Positions 33,112-42,047 of a DNA stretch of 44,393 bases are shown here, in pieces. Under the pieces are notes generated by a model that saw only the letters and a list, made by a program, of their open reading frames with translations, was not told the DNA's origin and did no database searches. The number at the start of each line of letters is the position of its first letter. Position 1 is the stretch's first letter. The translations under genes and the position numbers were made by a program. This stretch comes from Deltaproteobacteria bacterium (GTDB lineage: Bacteria > Desulfobacterota > Binatia > HRBIN30): the NCBI GenBank assembly GCA_017860575.1, contig JAGDMS010000040.1, forward strand, positions 1 through 44,393, in the 5' to 3' direction.

Positions 33112-35238
33112 ATGGGACCCCTCATTGTCTGGTGGTTGGTACTTGAAGCGCTGGGCCTGATCACCCTGCCCCTCACGTTTCGCGTGTTCTCCGCACGCGC
33201 GGGGCACGGCTACGCGTTCGGGAAGATCCTGGCGGTGCTGCTGATCGCCTACGTATCGTGGGCGTTGAGCTACGCCGGGGTGCCGCTGCGACTTGCCCTC
33301 CCGGTCACGGTCGTCGCACACGTGCTGCTGAACGCCTGGCTGGCGTGGTCCGCACGGGAACCGCTAGCACGCTGGCTGAGCGGTCCCGGCCGGCGCATGC
33401 TGGTGACCCAGGATCTGTTCTGGACGGTGGGCTTCCTGTTCTTCGCCTGGCAGCGCGCACTCGGGCCGGAGATTTTCGGCGCCGAGAAATTCATGGACTT
33501 CGCGTTCTTCAACACGTTGACGCGCACCGACGTAATGCCGCCGCAGGACATGTGGATGGCAGGCCAACCGTTCAACTATTACTACTTCGGCTACCTGATG
33601 TTTGCCGACCTCGCCCGTCTGACGCCGGTGGGCAACCATATCGCCTACAACCTGTGCGTCGTAACGGTTGGCGGCCTCGCCTTCGGCGAACTGGCGGCCA
33701 TCGGCCTGGCGCTCACGCAGCGGTGGTTCTTTGGCCTGGTCACCGCCGTCATGGGTATGGTCATCGGGAATCTCGACGGCTTCCTGCAGCTGTGGGAGAA
33801 GGGCAGCTTCACGCAGTTCGACTACTGGCGCTCTTCCCGCATTGTGGGCAATGGCGACACCATCAACGAGTTTCCCTATTTCACCACGATCCACGGCGAC
33901 CTGCATCCGCATTTCATCGTCCTGCCGGTCAGCATTCTGCTCCTCGGTCTCCTGCTCGACCCGGGGCGCGTGAAGCGCGCCCGCGGCGAGGGCGCTCCGC
34001 AGACGTTCCGCGATCTGTGGCCCTATGTGCCGCTCACGTTCGTCCTCGCGTCGATGGTGGTGATCAGCCCGTGGGAACTCCCGGTCGCGGCGATGATGAC
34101 GTTTCTGTTGCTGGGCCGTGATCTGCCCCTGTGGCCACTGCTGTCGTGGGCCCGGATTCGGCTCGCCCTCACGGTCCTGGCCATGCTGGTTGCCGCCTAC
34201 CTCCTTTACCTGCCGTTCTACCTGGGCTTCGCGGCGCCGCCGGGCGGGGTCGGATACAAGTTCGCACAAACGTCGCTGGTGGAGTTCTTGCTCGTCTTCG
34301 GGGCACTGCTGCTGCCACCGGCCCTGCTGCTCGCGGCCGAGCTTGGCGCCAAGCGCTCCGTCAGCCAGGACATCGCGCAATTACTGCTCGCGGCGGCGGT
34401 GCTGGCGACCGCCATCGCCTACCTGGCCGGTAACGCCGTGTTCGTCGTGCTCCTGTGTCTGGGGGCCGCGGCACTGACCTGTGCCTACAGCACCGACGAC
34501 AGCGAGCGCCGGGCCCCGATGCTGCTGCTCGTGGGCGCGAGCATCGCGCTCCTGGCGTGCGAGCTGGTCTACATCAAGGACCCATATGGCGCGAAGCTCT
34601 ACCGCATGAACACGGTCTTCAAACTGTACTTTCAATCCTGGATCCTGCTCGCCATCGCCGCCCCTTGGTGTTGGGCCCAGATCGTGGATCGGGCTCGGAT
34701 CTCCGCGGGCATGCGCTCTATGGCGGCGATGACCGTCGGCTGTCTGTTGGTGGTGTCGTGCGCCTACCCTGTCGGAATCACCACCACCCGTCTGCACAGT
34801 CGAATCGCGCCGACCACGTTGGACGGCACCGAGTACCTTGCCCGCGAGCATCCCGATGAATTTGCAGCCATCAAGTGGCTGCGCGAGACGGTCACCGATC
34901 TGCCGGTGATCCTGGAGGCCTCGGGCGATCCGTATTCATACTACGCGCGTTTCTCGAGTAACACGGGGTTGCCGACACCCATGGGCTGGGCCAACCACGA
35001 GGGACTGTGGCGCAACAACGACCGGCAGGTAGCCGAGCGCCGTGCCGACGTCGCCCACCTTTACACGGTGCCGTCGCTCACCGAAGCGGGCATGCTCCTT
35101 GATCGTTACAAGATCCGCTACATCGTGGTTGGCGAGTTGGAGCGCAAGGATTATCCACCGGCCGGCCTGGCGAAATTTGCTGAACTGTCGGTGGCCTTTT
35201 CGCAGGGCGGCACGACCATCTATTCCGTTCGTCGGTGA
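33112..35238 (+). CDS. DUF2298 (Chlor_Arch_YYY) polytopic membrane protein, probable GT-C glycosyltransferase
   Basis: The 708-residue product has many hydrophobic helices. The DUF2298 signature is clear: GAEKFMDFAFFNTLTRTD, WMAGQPFNYYYFGYLMF, NEFPYFTTIHGDLHPHF and KDPYGAKLYRMNTVFKLYFQ. The last 130 residues are a soluble domain (LPVILEASGDPYSYYARFS, GLPTPMGWANHEGLWRN, IRYIVVGELERKDYP). The YYY family is regarded as membrane-bound, probably lipid-linked-sugar-dependent glycosyltransferases; direct biochemical proof is lacking. The same domain recurs within the 1591-residue protein downstream. It overlaps the GT4 gene by 4 nt (GTGA), so the genes form an operon. Confidence 0.88.
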   Translation: MGPLIVWWLVLEALGLITLPLTFRVFSARAGHGYAFGKILAVLLIAYVSWALSYAGVPLRLALPVTVVAHVLLNAWLAWSAREPLARWLSGPGRRMLVTQDLFWTVGFLFFAWQRALGPEIFGAEKFMDFAFFNTLTRTDVMPPQDMWMAGQPFNYYYFGYLMFADLARLTPVGNHIAYNLCVVTVGGLAFGELAAIGLALTQRWFFGLVTAVMGMVIGNLDGFLQLWEKGSFTQFDYWRSSRIVGNGDTINEFPYFTTIHGDLHPHFIVLPVSILLLGLLLDPGRVKRARGEGAPQTFRDLWPYVPLTFVLASMVVISPWELPVAAMMTFLLLGRDLPLWPLLSWARIRLALTVLAMLVAAYLLYLPFYLGFAAPPGGVGYKFAQTSLVEFLLVFGALLLPPALLLAAELGAKRSVSQDIAQLLLAAAVLATAIAYLAGNAVFVVLLCLGAAALTCAYSTDDSERRAPMLLLVGASIALLACELVYIKDPYGAKLYRMNTVFKLYFQSWILLAIAAPWCWAQIVDRARISAGMRSMAAMTVGCLLVVSCAYPVGITTTRLHSRIAPTTLDGTEYLAREHPDEFAAIKWLRETVTDLPVILEASGDPYSYYARFSSNTGLPTPMGWANHEGLWRNNDRQVAERRADVAHLYTVPSLTEAGMLLDRYKIRYIVVGELERKDYPPAGLAKFAELSVAFSQGGTTIYSVRR

Positions 35239-36404
35239 ACCGGATGCGCATTCTCATCGCGCTCACTTACTATCGCCCGCACGTCAGCGGTGTCACGATC
35301 TACGCGGAGCGCCTGGCACGCGGCCTGGCACGGCACGGCCACAGTGTCACGGTCCTGACCTCCAGGTTTGACCCGGCATTGCCGGGGCACGAGGTGCTTG
35401 ATGGCGTCGAGGTGGTGCGCGTCCCCATCATCGCCAAGGTCAGCAAAGGGGTGGTAATGCCGCTGTTCCCGTTCTACGCGGCGCGCCTGATCCGCCACTG
35501 CGACGTCGTCAACATCCATATGCCACAATTGGAGGCGGCGCCGCTGGCGCTGCTGGGCCGGCTGTTGCGGAAGGCGGTGGTGCTGACCTACCACTGCGAC
35601 CTCAGCTTGCCGAGCAGCCTTTTCAACCGCATCGTGCAGGCCAGTCTGGGCCCACTCAACTGGGCGGCGGGACGCCTGGCGCACCGGATCGTAGCGACCA
35701 CGGAGGACTATGCGCGGCACTCGCGCTTTCTCAGCCGCTTCATGTCGAGAGTGATCGCCATCCCCCCGCTCATCGAGATCGGGCAGGTTGATCCGGTCGT
35801 CACCGCGCAGTTGGCGCAGCGCTGGCAGCTCAACGGCCGCCCCCGTGTGGGGTTTGCGGCGCGGTTTGCCGCGGAGAAGGGCGTCGAGCACCTGCTGCGG
35901 GCGTTGCCCGCGGTGTTGGAACGAATCCCGGACCTCCAACTGGTCTTCACCGGCGCCTACAAGGGCACCGTCGGCGAAGAACCGTACCGCGCTCGGCTGG
36001 CACCCTTGCTGCAGCGGTACGCCGACCGACTGACCTTCCTGGATCTCTTGCGGCCGGAGGAAATGCCCAGCTTCTTCGCACTGTGCGATGTCTTGGCGGT
36101 GACCAGCCTGAATCGCACCGAGGCGTTCGGGCTGGTGCAGGTGGAAGCGATGTTGTCCGGCACACCGGTGGTGGCCAGCGACCTGCCGGGAGTCCGGGAA
36201 GCGGTGCGGCGCACCGGTATGGGCGAGATCGTGCCTCCGGCGGATCCGGCCTCGCTGGCGGCAGCGCTGGTGAAGGTCATTACCCACCGTCAGGCCTATG
36301 TGCGCCCGCGTGACGAGGTGGCCCGGACCTTTGATCTGAACCAGGCGATCCGCCAGTACGAAGCGCTGTTTGCGGGACTGCTCACGCCCGTCGCCCGGGG
36401 CTGA
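35235..36404 (+). CDS. GT4-family glycosyltransferase
   Basis: The 389-residue product has a GT-B fold. The N-terminal domain contains ILIALTYYRPHVSGVTIYAERL (acceptor side, with the Gly-rich loop) and GHSVTVLTSRFDP. The C-terminal donor domain has VGFAARFAAEKGVEHLLRAL and the nucleotide-sugar motif TEAFGLVQVEAMLSGTPVVAS, an E-x7-E pair. It should add a hexose from a nucleotide sugar on the cytoplasmic side. The GTG at 35235 overlaps the stop of the DUF2298 gene as GTGA; an ATG at 35244 is the alternative start. Donor and acceptor cannot be deduced. Confidence 0.92.
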   Translation: MNRMRILIALTYYRPHVSGVTIYAERLARGLARHGHSVTVLTSRFDPALPGHEVLDGVEVVRVPIIAKVSKGVVMPLFPFYAARLIRHCDVVNIHMPQLEAAPLALLGRLLRKAVVLTYHCDLSLPSSLFNRIVQASLGPLNWAAGRLAHRIVATTEDYARHSRFLSRFMSRVIAIPPLIEIGQVDPVVTAQLAQRWQLNGRPRVGFAARFAAEKGVEHLLRALPAVLERIPDLQLVFTGAYKGTVGEEPYRARLAPLLQRYADRLTFLDLLRPEEMPSFFALCDVLAVTSLNRTEAFGLVQVEAMLSGTPVVASDLPGVREAVRRTGMGEIVPPADPASLAAALVKVITHRQAYVRPRDEVARTFDLNQAIRQYEALFAGLLTPVARG

Positions 36405-36494
36405 TCAGATCGTGGGGAGCGCCCTTGATCTGTGTCGTGGGGTCAGGCAGTTAGCCGAAGAATCCGACCGCAGCGACGCGGGAACGACCGCCCA

Positions 36495-37193
36495 ATGACG
36501 ACACAGGCCCCGGACCGGCAGTATTATTGTGAGCATCATCTTGCTGGCGATCGCATCGCCTTATGGTGGTACGCCCGACTGATCCGCGCGCTGCGTCCGC
36601 AGGGGGGCCGCGTGCTGGATTTCGGCTGCGGCACGGGGCATCTGCTGAAGCGCCTGTCCCGCCATTTCGAGGCGCTGGGGTATGACGCCGCCGCGCACGC
36701 GCGCCACGAAAGTCGGTCCAACGCGCCGGAGGCGATCATCCTCGAGGAGTGGCAGTCGATCCCGATCGTCAGCCTGGACGTCATCGTCGCTTTGCACACG
36801 CTGGAACACCTGCCGCACCCCTTGCCGACCATGGCGGCGCTGGTGCGCAAGCTGAAGCCCGGCGGCGTGTTCTTTTTCGTGGTCCCCCACGTCGGCGGCA
36901 TCGGCCACCGGATGAAGGGACGGCGCTGGTTCGCCTACCGCGATCCGAGCCACGTCAGCCTCCTGAGCCCAGGTGAGTGGACGCGGCTGGCACGGAAGGC
37001 GGGCCTGGCAACGGTGACGGTCAACGGCGACGGCTTGTGGGACGCGCCCTATGTCCGCGTGATCCCGACGGTCATCCAGCGGGTTCTGTTTGGCGCACCA
37101 GCGGCCTTGCAGGTGTTTTGGCCGGGCAACCGCGCGTTCCTGCCGGCGGCCCTCGGTGAATGCCTGATCGTCACGGGTCGCAAGGGTGGATGA
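36495..37193 (+). CDS. Class I SAM-dependent methyltransferase (Methyltransf_23 type)
   Basis: The 232-residue product opens with YCEHHLAGDRIALWWYARL and the AdoMet site VLDFGCGTGHLLKRLSRHF. Further blocks are LDVIVALHTLEHLPHPL, LKPGGVFFFVVPHVGG and the HRMKGRRWFAYRDPSHVSLLSP region, frequent in methyltransferases that sit in surface-polysaccharide loci. The start at 36495 follows 90 nt after the GT4 gene; a longer frame from 36432 adds a basic leader without homology. The likely substrate is a sugar, lipid-linked glycan or quinone-like headgroup. Confidence 0.88.
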   Translation: MTTQAPDRQYYCEHHLAGDRIALWWYARLIRALRPQGGRVLDFGCGTGHLLKRLSRHFEALGYDAAAHARHESRSNAPEAIILEEWQSIPIVSLDVIVALHTLEHLPHPLPTMAALVRKLKPGGVFFFVVPHVGGIGHRMKGRRWFAYRDPSHVSLLSPGEWTRLARKAGLATVTVNGDGLWDAPYVRVIPTVIQRVLFGAPAALQVFWPGNRAFLPAALGECLIVTGRKGG

Positions 37194-37256
37194 ACCCAGC
37201 GGCCTGCCCTCGACACACACACCGCTGCGCTCTATGAGGGGAAGACCTTTCCTGCC

Positions 37257-40200
37257 ATGATGAACGCACTCCGCTTGTGCCAATCCCGCTCCCGCCTCGC
37301 CGTCATTGCCATCGTGCTCTGTGCGGCGGCGGTGCGGTTGATCCACATCAACTGGGACGAATACCACTTTTTCCATCCCGACGAGCGCGCCGTCGCGTTC
37401 GCGGTGCAGCGCGTATCCTTCCAGCCCCTACAACTCGATCCGGATTTCTTCGCGTACGGCTCGCTACCGATCTACCTGGCCAAGATCACCAGCAGCACCC
37501 TGGGGCTCGTGACGCCGCGGGCGGCCAGCTACGACGGCATCATCCTCAACGGGCGGCGCTTGTCCGCCGTGATCGGCACGCTGACCGTCTTCCTGCTGAT
37601 CTTGCTTGGCAGCCGCCTCTACGACCGTGGGGTCGGCCTGTTGGCCGGCGGCCTGCTCGCCGCTTGTACGCTACATATCCAGAATTCGCGTTTCATGACG
37701 GTGGACGTCACGCTCACCTTCGTCGTCCTGGTAGCGCTGACGGCGTTGGTGCAGGTCGCAAGGGACGGGCGCGTACGGCATTTCGTCTTCGCCGGCATCG
37801 CCATCGGTCTGGCGACGGCCACCAAGTTCAGCGCCATGCCGTTGTTCCTCCCGCTGGCGGTCGCCGCCCTGCACCGCGTGGCGGTCGAACGCCGCTTCCT
37901 CTCGGTCGCCGGTCGGTGCAGCCTCGCGGTGGCAGCAGCGTTACTGGCCTTCGCGGTCGCCGAACCCTACGGGGTGCTGCGCTTCTCGCGCTTCTTTCAC
38001 GACATTTTCGAGCAGAGCCACATGGTGCGGAACGCGGGCGTCTTCCCGTACACCACGCAGTACATGGGCACGCCGAAGTACTGGTATGACCTGGCGCAAC
38101 TTGTGCTCTGGGGCATGGCACCGGCGCTGGGCGTGGCCGCGGTCTGGGCCTCGGCCACGCGGGTGGTAACCGCGTGGCGGGAGCGCCGGATCGAGGACTG
38201 GGTGCTGCTGTCATGGGTCGTCCCCTTCTTCCTGATTACCGGTTGGTTCGAGGTGAAATTCCCGCGCTATCTCTTACCGATCTATCCGTTCATGATTCTG
38301 TGGGCGGCGGATTGGCTGCTGTGGAAATATCGCAGCGGGACGCTCTTCGGCCGGATTGCCGCGCCGGTCGTGGTGGCGGGCACGGTGGCGGCGGCCGCCG
38401 CGTTCCTGGCGATCTACACGCGCCCGTTCACCGAGGTCACGGCATCCGAGTGGGTGTACCGCCACGTACCATCCGGCAGCAAGATTCTTACCCAGGATTG
38501 GGACGAGGGCTTCCCGTTGCCATTGCCACGCCCCGAGGGCCGCGCCGAGCGTTATACCGTCGTCCCCTTCGGGTACTACGGACCGGACAGCCCGGCCAAG
38601 ATCCAGCAACTGAGCCAGGAATTGGCGAGCGCCGATTACGTCATCTTTCAGACGAAACGCCTGTACGGCGCGGTGACACGCGCCCCCGAACGGTACCCGC
38701 TGACGACAAGTTATTTTTACAAACTTTTTGCCGGCGACCTCGGCTACACGCTGGTCCAGGAAGTCGCGTCGCGGCCAAGCGTGTTCGGTTTCGAGATCCC
38801 CGATGAACTGGCGGACGAGTCACTGACCGTCTACGACCACCCGAAGATCCTGATCTTCCGCAATACCGAGCGCCTCGCCGCGCCGGTACTTGCCGATAAA
38901 ATCCTCCGCGGCCTGCCGTCGCAGGCGTTGACGCGCAACGACCTCTTGCTGGCGCGACCGAGTGCCGGTGCACCTCTGGAAGCGACCGGCGCGGCGCCGC
39001 CCATTCGTTCGGGCCTGCTCGCGGCGCTGCTGTTTGTCGCGCTGGTGGAAGTGCTCAGCCTCAGCGTCTACCCGATCCTGCGGACCTGGCTCACCGGGGT
39101 CGGCACCCTGGCGTTGAGCAAGACGTTCGGGCTGCTGTGCTTCGGCTACCTCTCGTGGCTGCTGATCAGTGTCCACGCCGCGACCTTCGCGCAAGGACCA
39201 TTGTGCGCCATCATCGTGGCTTTGGCCGGGGCCGGCACGCTGATGTGGCGACGACCGCACGCGGCGATGGCGCGTGCGGAGATCGTCTCTACCGAAGGGC
39301 TGTTCTGGGGCGCCTTCGCGTTTTTTCTGCTCGTGCGCATGTACAACCCCGAAGTCTACTGGGGCGAGAAGCCCATGGACTTCTCGTTTCTGAACGCCCT
39401 GACGCGCACCGCATCGCTGCCCCCACCGGAACCGTGGTTCGCTGGCTCGCCGTTGCACTACAGTTATTTCGGGCATTACCTCGTCGCGGCGCTGGGCAAG
39501 GCGCTACACCTCGACCCGGCACTCACCTTCAACCTCGGCATCGCGCTGGTGGGTGGATTGACGGCGGTAGCGGCGTTCGCGCTCGGTGCGGCGGTCACCG
39601 GGCAGTGGCGGCTCGGCCTGCTGGCCGCCAGCTTCGTCGCCCTGGTCGGCAACCTGGCGGGTCCGCGCGAGTGGTGGGCGCGCCACGCCGTCAACTTTGA
39701 TTACTTCTGGGCGACCTCGCGTGTCATCCGCGACACCATCAATGAATTCCCATTGTGGAGTTTCTTGTTTGCCGACCTGCACGCCCACGTCCTGGTGATG
39801 CCCCTGTCGTTGACCTTTCTGTGTCTCGCCGTGATGTGGGTGCGCACGCAGGTGGTCGCGCAGGACACGCCGCGACCGCGCGGGCAGGCACTCGCCCTGC
39901 TGGTCTGCCTGTGCGTGACGCTGGGCGCCATCATGGTGACCAACACGTGGAGTTCGCCGACGTACATCCTCTTCTTCGTCTTCCTGTCGGGCGCACTCTG
40001 GCTGACCGAGACCCCACATCAAAGTTGGCTGGGGTTTGTGTTCGACAGCCTCATCCGTGTGATCCTGCCAAGCATCCTGCTGGTCGCCGGTGCCTACACA
40101 TTTTTCCATCCGTACTGGCGCCACTTCGTCGGCGCGGAGGGGACGTGGTTGGGCTGGGAACGGCTGGGCCCCGACCGTCTCGTCCACGGCCGTGACTTTC

Positions 40201-42032
40201 TGACCATCTTCGGACTGTTTCTGTTCGTCCTGGTCCCCTTCGTACTCGCACTCTGGATGCGTGGCACGGACCAGGCGGCGGGACGACGCCGCGGCATGCA
40301 GTTCGCACTACTGGGCGGTGTGATCGCGCTGACGTGCGGCAGCCTGTTCATCTCGACCCGGGCCTTTGCGGCGGTACTGTTTCTGTTGACGCTGCGGTCC
40401 TTGTTGGCGCCCAACACCGACCGCCAGTGGCGCATACCCCTGACCATGGCAACGTTTGCCTTTGCGATCACGGCGGGGTGCGATCTCGTCTTCGTCTGGG
40501 ATCGCATGAACACGCTTTTCAAGTTCTACCTCGAAGCGTGGTTCCTGTTCGCCACCGCGGCCGCGGCCGCCGCCGGCGCACTGTGGAGCGGTACGGTCGC
40601 CCTGCCAGGACTGCGGCGGCTATGGCAGGTCGGATTGACGCTGCTGATCGCCACCGCCCTGTTCACCACGGCGACCGACACGGTCGCGGTGATCCGCACC
40701 AATCGCGTCGTGACACCGAAGCCCACCCTCGACGGCATGGCCTACCTGCGGGACAAGGCACCGCTGGAGTTGGCCGCCTACGAATGGTTGAACCGGCATA
40801 TCCAGGGCATTCCCGTGCTCCTGGAAGCCCACGGGGACTCGTATCAGGAGTTCAGTCGGGTCTCGATGAACACCGGCCTCCCGACGGTGTTGGGATGGGG
40901 ATACCACGTCCTGCAACGCGGCCACCGCCAGGTGGACATCGCGCGGCGCAAGAACGACATCGAAGCCATCTATACCAGCAACAGCAAGGAGAAAGTGGCC
41001 GCCCTGCTGCAGCACTACGAGGTGGCCTTGATTGTGGTCGGCGCGCTCGAGCGCCGGACCTATGCCGGTGCGAACCTCGCGCGCTTCACTTCCTGGACCG
41101 ACCTGGTGACGCCCGTGTACCAGAATCCCGGCATTACCATCTTTGCGGTCAACGGCCGGTTCTCGGGGACCATGCCGGTAACCACGATCGCCGACATTCC
41201 ACAGGCGGGCACCCACGAACCACCCCCACAGGACGCCCCCGGCAAGCTGCAACAACCGCGCGGTGTGGCCGTCACCCCGAACGGCGACGTCGTGGTCTGC
41301 GACTTTGGCAACCATCGCATCCAGGAATTCGCGCGCGACCTGACGTTCGTGCGGGAATGGGGCAGCCACGGCGAATTGCCGGGGCAGTTCAAAGAACCCT
41401 GCGGCATCGCCGTCGCCCCAAGCGGAGAGATCTTTGTTGCCGACACCTGGAACCAACGTGTGCAGGAGTTCTCCGCCACCGGCGAGTACGTCCGTGAATG
41501 GGGCACGAGCTTCTATGGTCCGCGCGGCATTGCGGTCGATGCCCGCGGCAGCGTGTTCGTGGCGGACACCGGGAACAACCGGATCGTCCGCTTCTCGTCC
41601 ACCGGACAGAAGGAAGTGGAATGGGGGGCCAAAGGACCCGAACCCGGCCACTTCCTCGAACCGATCGGCCTGGCCGTTGACGCCACGGGCACGGTGTATG
41701 TCTGCGACAATGGAAACGGACGCCTGCAGATGTTCAGCCGCGACGGCGCCTTCATCAGCGCGTTCCCGGTGGCGGGTTGGGAGAGCAAGGTGTATTCCGA
41801 ACCCAACGTGGTGCTCGATCCCCGCGGCACGATGTGGCTCACCGTCCCCGGCAGCAAGGAGGTGCGCAACTACGATCGCAGCGGCAAACTGTTGCGCACC
41901 ATCACCGGGCAAAGCACCCCCGGGGCGGTTTTCGGCACCCCCATGGGGATCACTTACGACCCGACCACGCATGAATTGGTCATCAGCGACCTGGACCACC
42001 GGTTGGTGCGTGTCCCCACCGCACAACCCTAA
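37257..42032 (+). CDS. Giant fusion: GT39-like + DUF2298 membrane domains + NHL propeller
   Basis: The 1591-residue product joins three modules. Residues 1-560 form a GT-C domain resembling GT39/PMT mannosyltransferases, with the acidic loop HFFHPDERAVAF (around 38-49) and GLATATKFSAMPLFLPL. Residues about 570-1310 are a DUF2298 domain (VYWGEKPMDFSFLNALTRT, FAGSPLHYSYFGHY, VWDRMNTLFKFYLEAWFLF, VLLEAHGDSYQEFSRVS), paralogous to the protein at 33112. Residues 1329-1591 are an NHL propeller: QQPRGVAVTPNGDVVVCDFG, IFVADTWNQRVQEF, VFVADTGNNRIVRF and VYVCDNGNGRLQMF. Two membrane glycosyltransferase-like units in one chain are rare, and an NHL cap would face outside the membrane. The start may be either of two adjacent ATGs. 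The frame is continuous, so fusion is not a frameshift artefact. Confidence 0.9.
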   Translation: MMNALRLCQSRSRLAVIAIVLCAAAVRLIHINWDEYHFFHPDERAVAFAVQRVSFQPLQLDPDFFAYGSLPIYLAKITSSTLGLVTPRAASYDGIILNGRRLSAVIGTLTVFLLILLGSRLYDRGVGLLAGGLLAACTLHIQNSRFMTVDVTLTFVVLVALTALVQVARDGRVRHFVFAGIAIGLATATKFSAMPLFLPLAVAALHRVAVERRFLSVAGRCSLAVAAALLAFAVAEPYGVLRFSRFFHDIFEQSHMVRNAGVFPYTTQYMGTPKYWYDLAQLVLWGMAPALGVAAVWASATRVVTAWRERRIEDWVLLSWVVPFFLITGWFEVKFPRYLLPIYPFMILWAADWLLWKYRSGTLFGRIAAPVVVAGTVAAAAAFLAIYTRPFTEVTASEWVYRHVPSGSKILTQDWDEGFPLPLPRPEGRAERYTVVPFGYYGPDSPAKIQQLSQELASADYVIFQTKRLYGAVTRAPERYPLTTSYFYKLFAGDLGYTLVQEVASRPSVFGFEIPDELADESLTVYDHPKILIFRNTERLAAPVLADKILRGLPSQALTRNDLLLARPSAGAPLEATGAAPPIRSGLLAALLFVALVEVLSLSVYPILRTWLTGVGTLALSKTFGLLCFGYLSWLLISVHAATFAQGPLCAIIVALAGAGTLMWRRPHAAMARAEIVSTEGLFWGAFAFFLLVRMYNPEVYWGEKPMDFSFLNALTRTASLPPPEPWFAGSPLHYSYFGHYLVAALGKALHLDPALTFNLGIALVGGLTAVAAFALGAAVTGQWRLGLLAASFVALVGNLAGPREWWARHAVNFDYFWATSRVIRDTINEFPLWSFLFADLHAHVLVMPLSLTFLCLAVMWVRTQVVAQDTPRPRGQALALLVCLCVTLGAIMVTNTWSSPTYILFFVFLSGALWLTETPHQSWLGFVFDSLIRVILPSILLVAGAYTFFHPYWRHFVGAEGTWLGWERLGPDRLVHGRDFLTIFGLFLFVLVPFVLALWMRGTDQAAGRRRGMQFALLGGVIALTCGSLFISTRAFAAVLFLLTLRSLLAPNTDRQWRIPLTMATFAFAITAGCDLVFVWDRMNTLFKFYLEAWFLFATAAAAAAGALWSGTVALPGLRRLWQVGLTLLIATALFTTATDTVAVIRTNRVVTPKPTLDGMAYLRDKAPLELAAYEWLNRHIQGIPVLLEAHGDSYQEFSRVSMNTGLPTVLGWGYHVLQRGHRQVDIARRKNDIEAIYTSNSKEKVAALLQHYEVALIVVGALERRTYAGANLARFTSWTDLVTPVYQNPGITIFAVNGRFSGTMPVTTIADIPQAGTHEPPPQDAPGKLQQPRGVAVTPNGDVVVCDFGNHRIQEFARDLTFVREWGSHGELPGQFKEPCGIAVAPSGEIFVADTWNQRVQEFSATGEYVREWGTSFYGPRGIAVDARGSVFVADTGNNRIVRFSSTGQKEVEWGAKGPEPGHFLEPIGLAVDATGTVYVCDNGNGRLQMFSRDGAFISAFPVAGWESKVYSEPNVVLDPRGTMWLTVPGSKEVRNYDRSGKLLRTITGQSTPGAVFGTPMGITYDPTTHELVISDLDHRLVRVPTAQP

Positions 42033-42047
42033 GGCGCCCGAGACCCC

